A stretch of DNA of 23,574 bases from SZUA-448 sp964602475 (GTDB taxonomy: Bacteria > Bacillota > Clostridia > Lachnospirales > Lachnospiraceae): NCBI GenBank assembly GCA_964602475.1, contig CAZRRN010000044.1, positions 1 through 23,574 on the forward strand, given 5' to 3'. The position numbers were made by a program, and so were the translations under genes. Every line of letters begins with the position of its first letter. Position 1 is the stretch's first letter. The notes below the pieces were generated by a model. It was not told where the DNA came from. It was given only the letters and a program-made list of their open reading frames with translations, and ran no database searches. Of this stretch, positions 23,090-23,574 are shown piece by piece.

Positions 23090-23524
23090 ATGAAAGAAAA
23101 TGATACAATTCGGTTACTGAAAGAATGTGATGCGGGCTCTAAGATGGCTGTGGCATCGTTCGATGAAGTAATCAGCAGAATTAAGGATGAGAAAATGAGA
23201 CAGCTTCTGCGGGAAAGCAAACAGTTTCATACGGAACTCGGAAATGAAATTCACAGTGCACTGATTGGGCACGGAAGCGAGGAAAAGGATCCGAATCCGG
23301 TAGCGAAAGGTATGTCCTGGATGAAGACTAATCTGTCAATGGCAATGGACGATAGTGATCAGGAAATTGCGGAGCTGATGACAGACGGGTGTAATATGGG
23401 AGTTAAGTCGCTGAACCGCTATATGAACCAGTATGAAGAAGCAGGGGACGACAGTAAAAGAATTTGCAAAAAGCTGATCAGTGAAGAAAAAGAGCTTGCG
23501 GAGGGACTGCAAAGGTATCTGTAA
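23090..23524 (+). CDS. Small helical protein, ferritin-like four-helix bundle (DUF2383-like)
   Basis: The gene encodes a 144-residue soluble, mainly helical acidic protein without signal peptide or membrane segment. The pattern of four amphipathic helices (about 3-30, 33-60, 70-110, 112-142), with ELGNEIHSALIGHGSE between helices 2 and 3, resembles the ferritin-like PA2169/DUF2383 proteins. The usual metal-ligand pattern is not clearly complete, so iron binding should not be assumed. AGGTGG lies about 5 bases before the ATG, and there are 78 bases after the ABC-F stop. The gene could be read from the ABC-F transcript or from the candidate forespore promoter. Family assignment is by pattern only. 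Confidence 0.6.
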   Translation: MKENDTIRLLKECDAGSKMAVASFDEVISRIKDEKMRQLLRESKQFHTELGNEIHSALIGHGSEEKDPNPVAKGMSWMKTNLSMAMDDSDQEIAELMTDGCNMGVKSLNRYMNQYEEAGDDSKRICKKLISEEKELAEGLQRYL

Positions 23525-23531
23525 ACCGGTA

Positions 23532-23565
23532 TGCCGTCAACCGGTTACAGAACCGGCTGACGGTA
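23532..23565 (+). terminator. Strong hairpin after the last gene, probable terminator
   Basis: CCGTCA (23534-23539) and CCGGTT (23541-23546) pair with AACCGG (23551-23556) and TGACGG (23558-23563) around an ACAG loop, with one A/C mismatch and flanking G-U and T-A pairs. It lies 8 bases after the stop codon. The window ends before a T-tract could be seen. Confidence 0.6.
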
Positions 23566-23574
23566 CCCTCTCCG

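Overview
The window looks like a piece of the chromosome of an anaerobic, spore-forming Clostridia (Lachnospiraceae-like) bacterium. The reasons are a spore-protein gene of the alpha/beta SASP type, strong AGGAGG-type ribosome binding sites on nearly every gene, a bacterial V-type ATPase operon in the Clostridia/Enterococcus order, and the protein sequences themselves. No tRNA, rRNA, CRISPR, insertion sequence or phage gene was seen. Species assignment is inference.

Layout. Bases 1-4252 are on the minus strand: an ABC-F ATPase with its own promoter (1598-1626), and upstream of it a three-gene ABC-2 exporter operon (ATPase, then two permeases) whose promoter region carries repeated operator-like sequences. 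A divergent control region (4253-4608) separates this from the plus-strand genes. First comes a small spore protein followed 10 bases later by a diacylglycerol kinase-family lipid kinase. A consensus promoter (5728-5756) then starts a long co-directional run: xylulokinase, SAM methyltransferase, Hsp33 (hslO), an unrecognised coiled-coil protein, and a PocR-GGDEF-degenerate HD-GYP signalling protein. The run continues into the nine-gene V-type ATPase operon (G/H-I-K-E-C-F-A-B-D, 11807-20410), which ends at a hairpin near 20479-20518. The K subunit keeps every residue of the Na+ site known from Enterococcus hirae NtpK, so a Na+-coupled enzyme is predicted.

The most interesting part is 20650-21061, the leader of a second, longer ABC-F gene (21062-23011). 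A perfect -35 and near-consensus -10 promoter is followed by a five-codon open reading frame (MNLCI) with a good ribosome binding site. Its last codons form the 5' strand of a long stem (20721-20801). The 3' strand of that stem can instead pair with the left arm of an intrinsic terminator (20880-20910). These three mutually exclusive helices are the layout expected of ribosome-stalling transcription attenuation. The arrangement suggests an antibiotic- or translation-stress-induced ABC-F ribosome protection gene with an apparently undescribed leader peptide. A further structured stretch lies between the terminator and the start codon.

The window ends with a small ferritin-like four-helix protein (23090-23524), possibly forespore-expressed, and a strong hairpin at 23532-23565.
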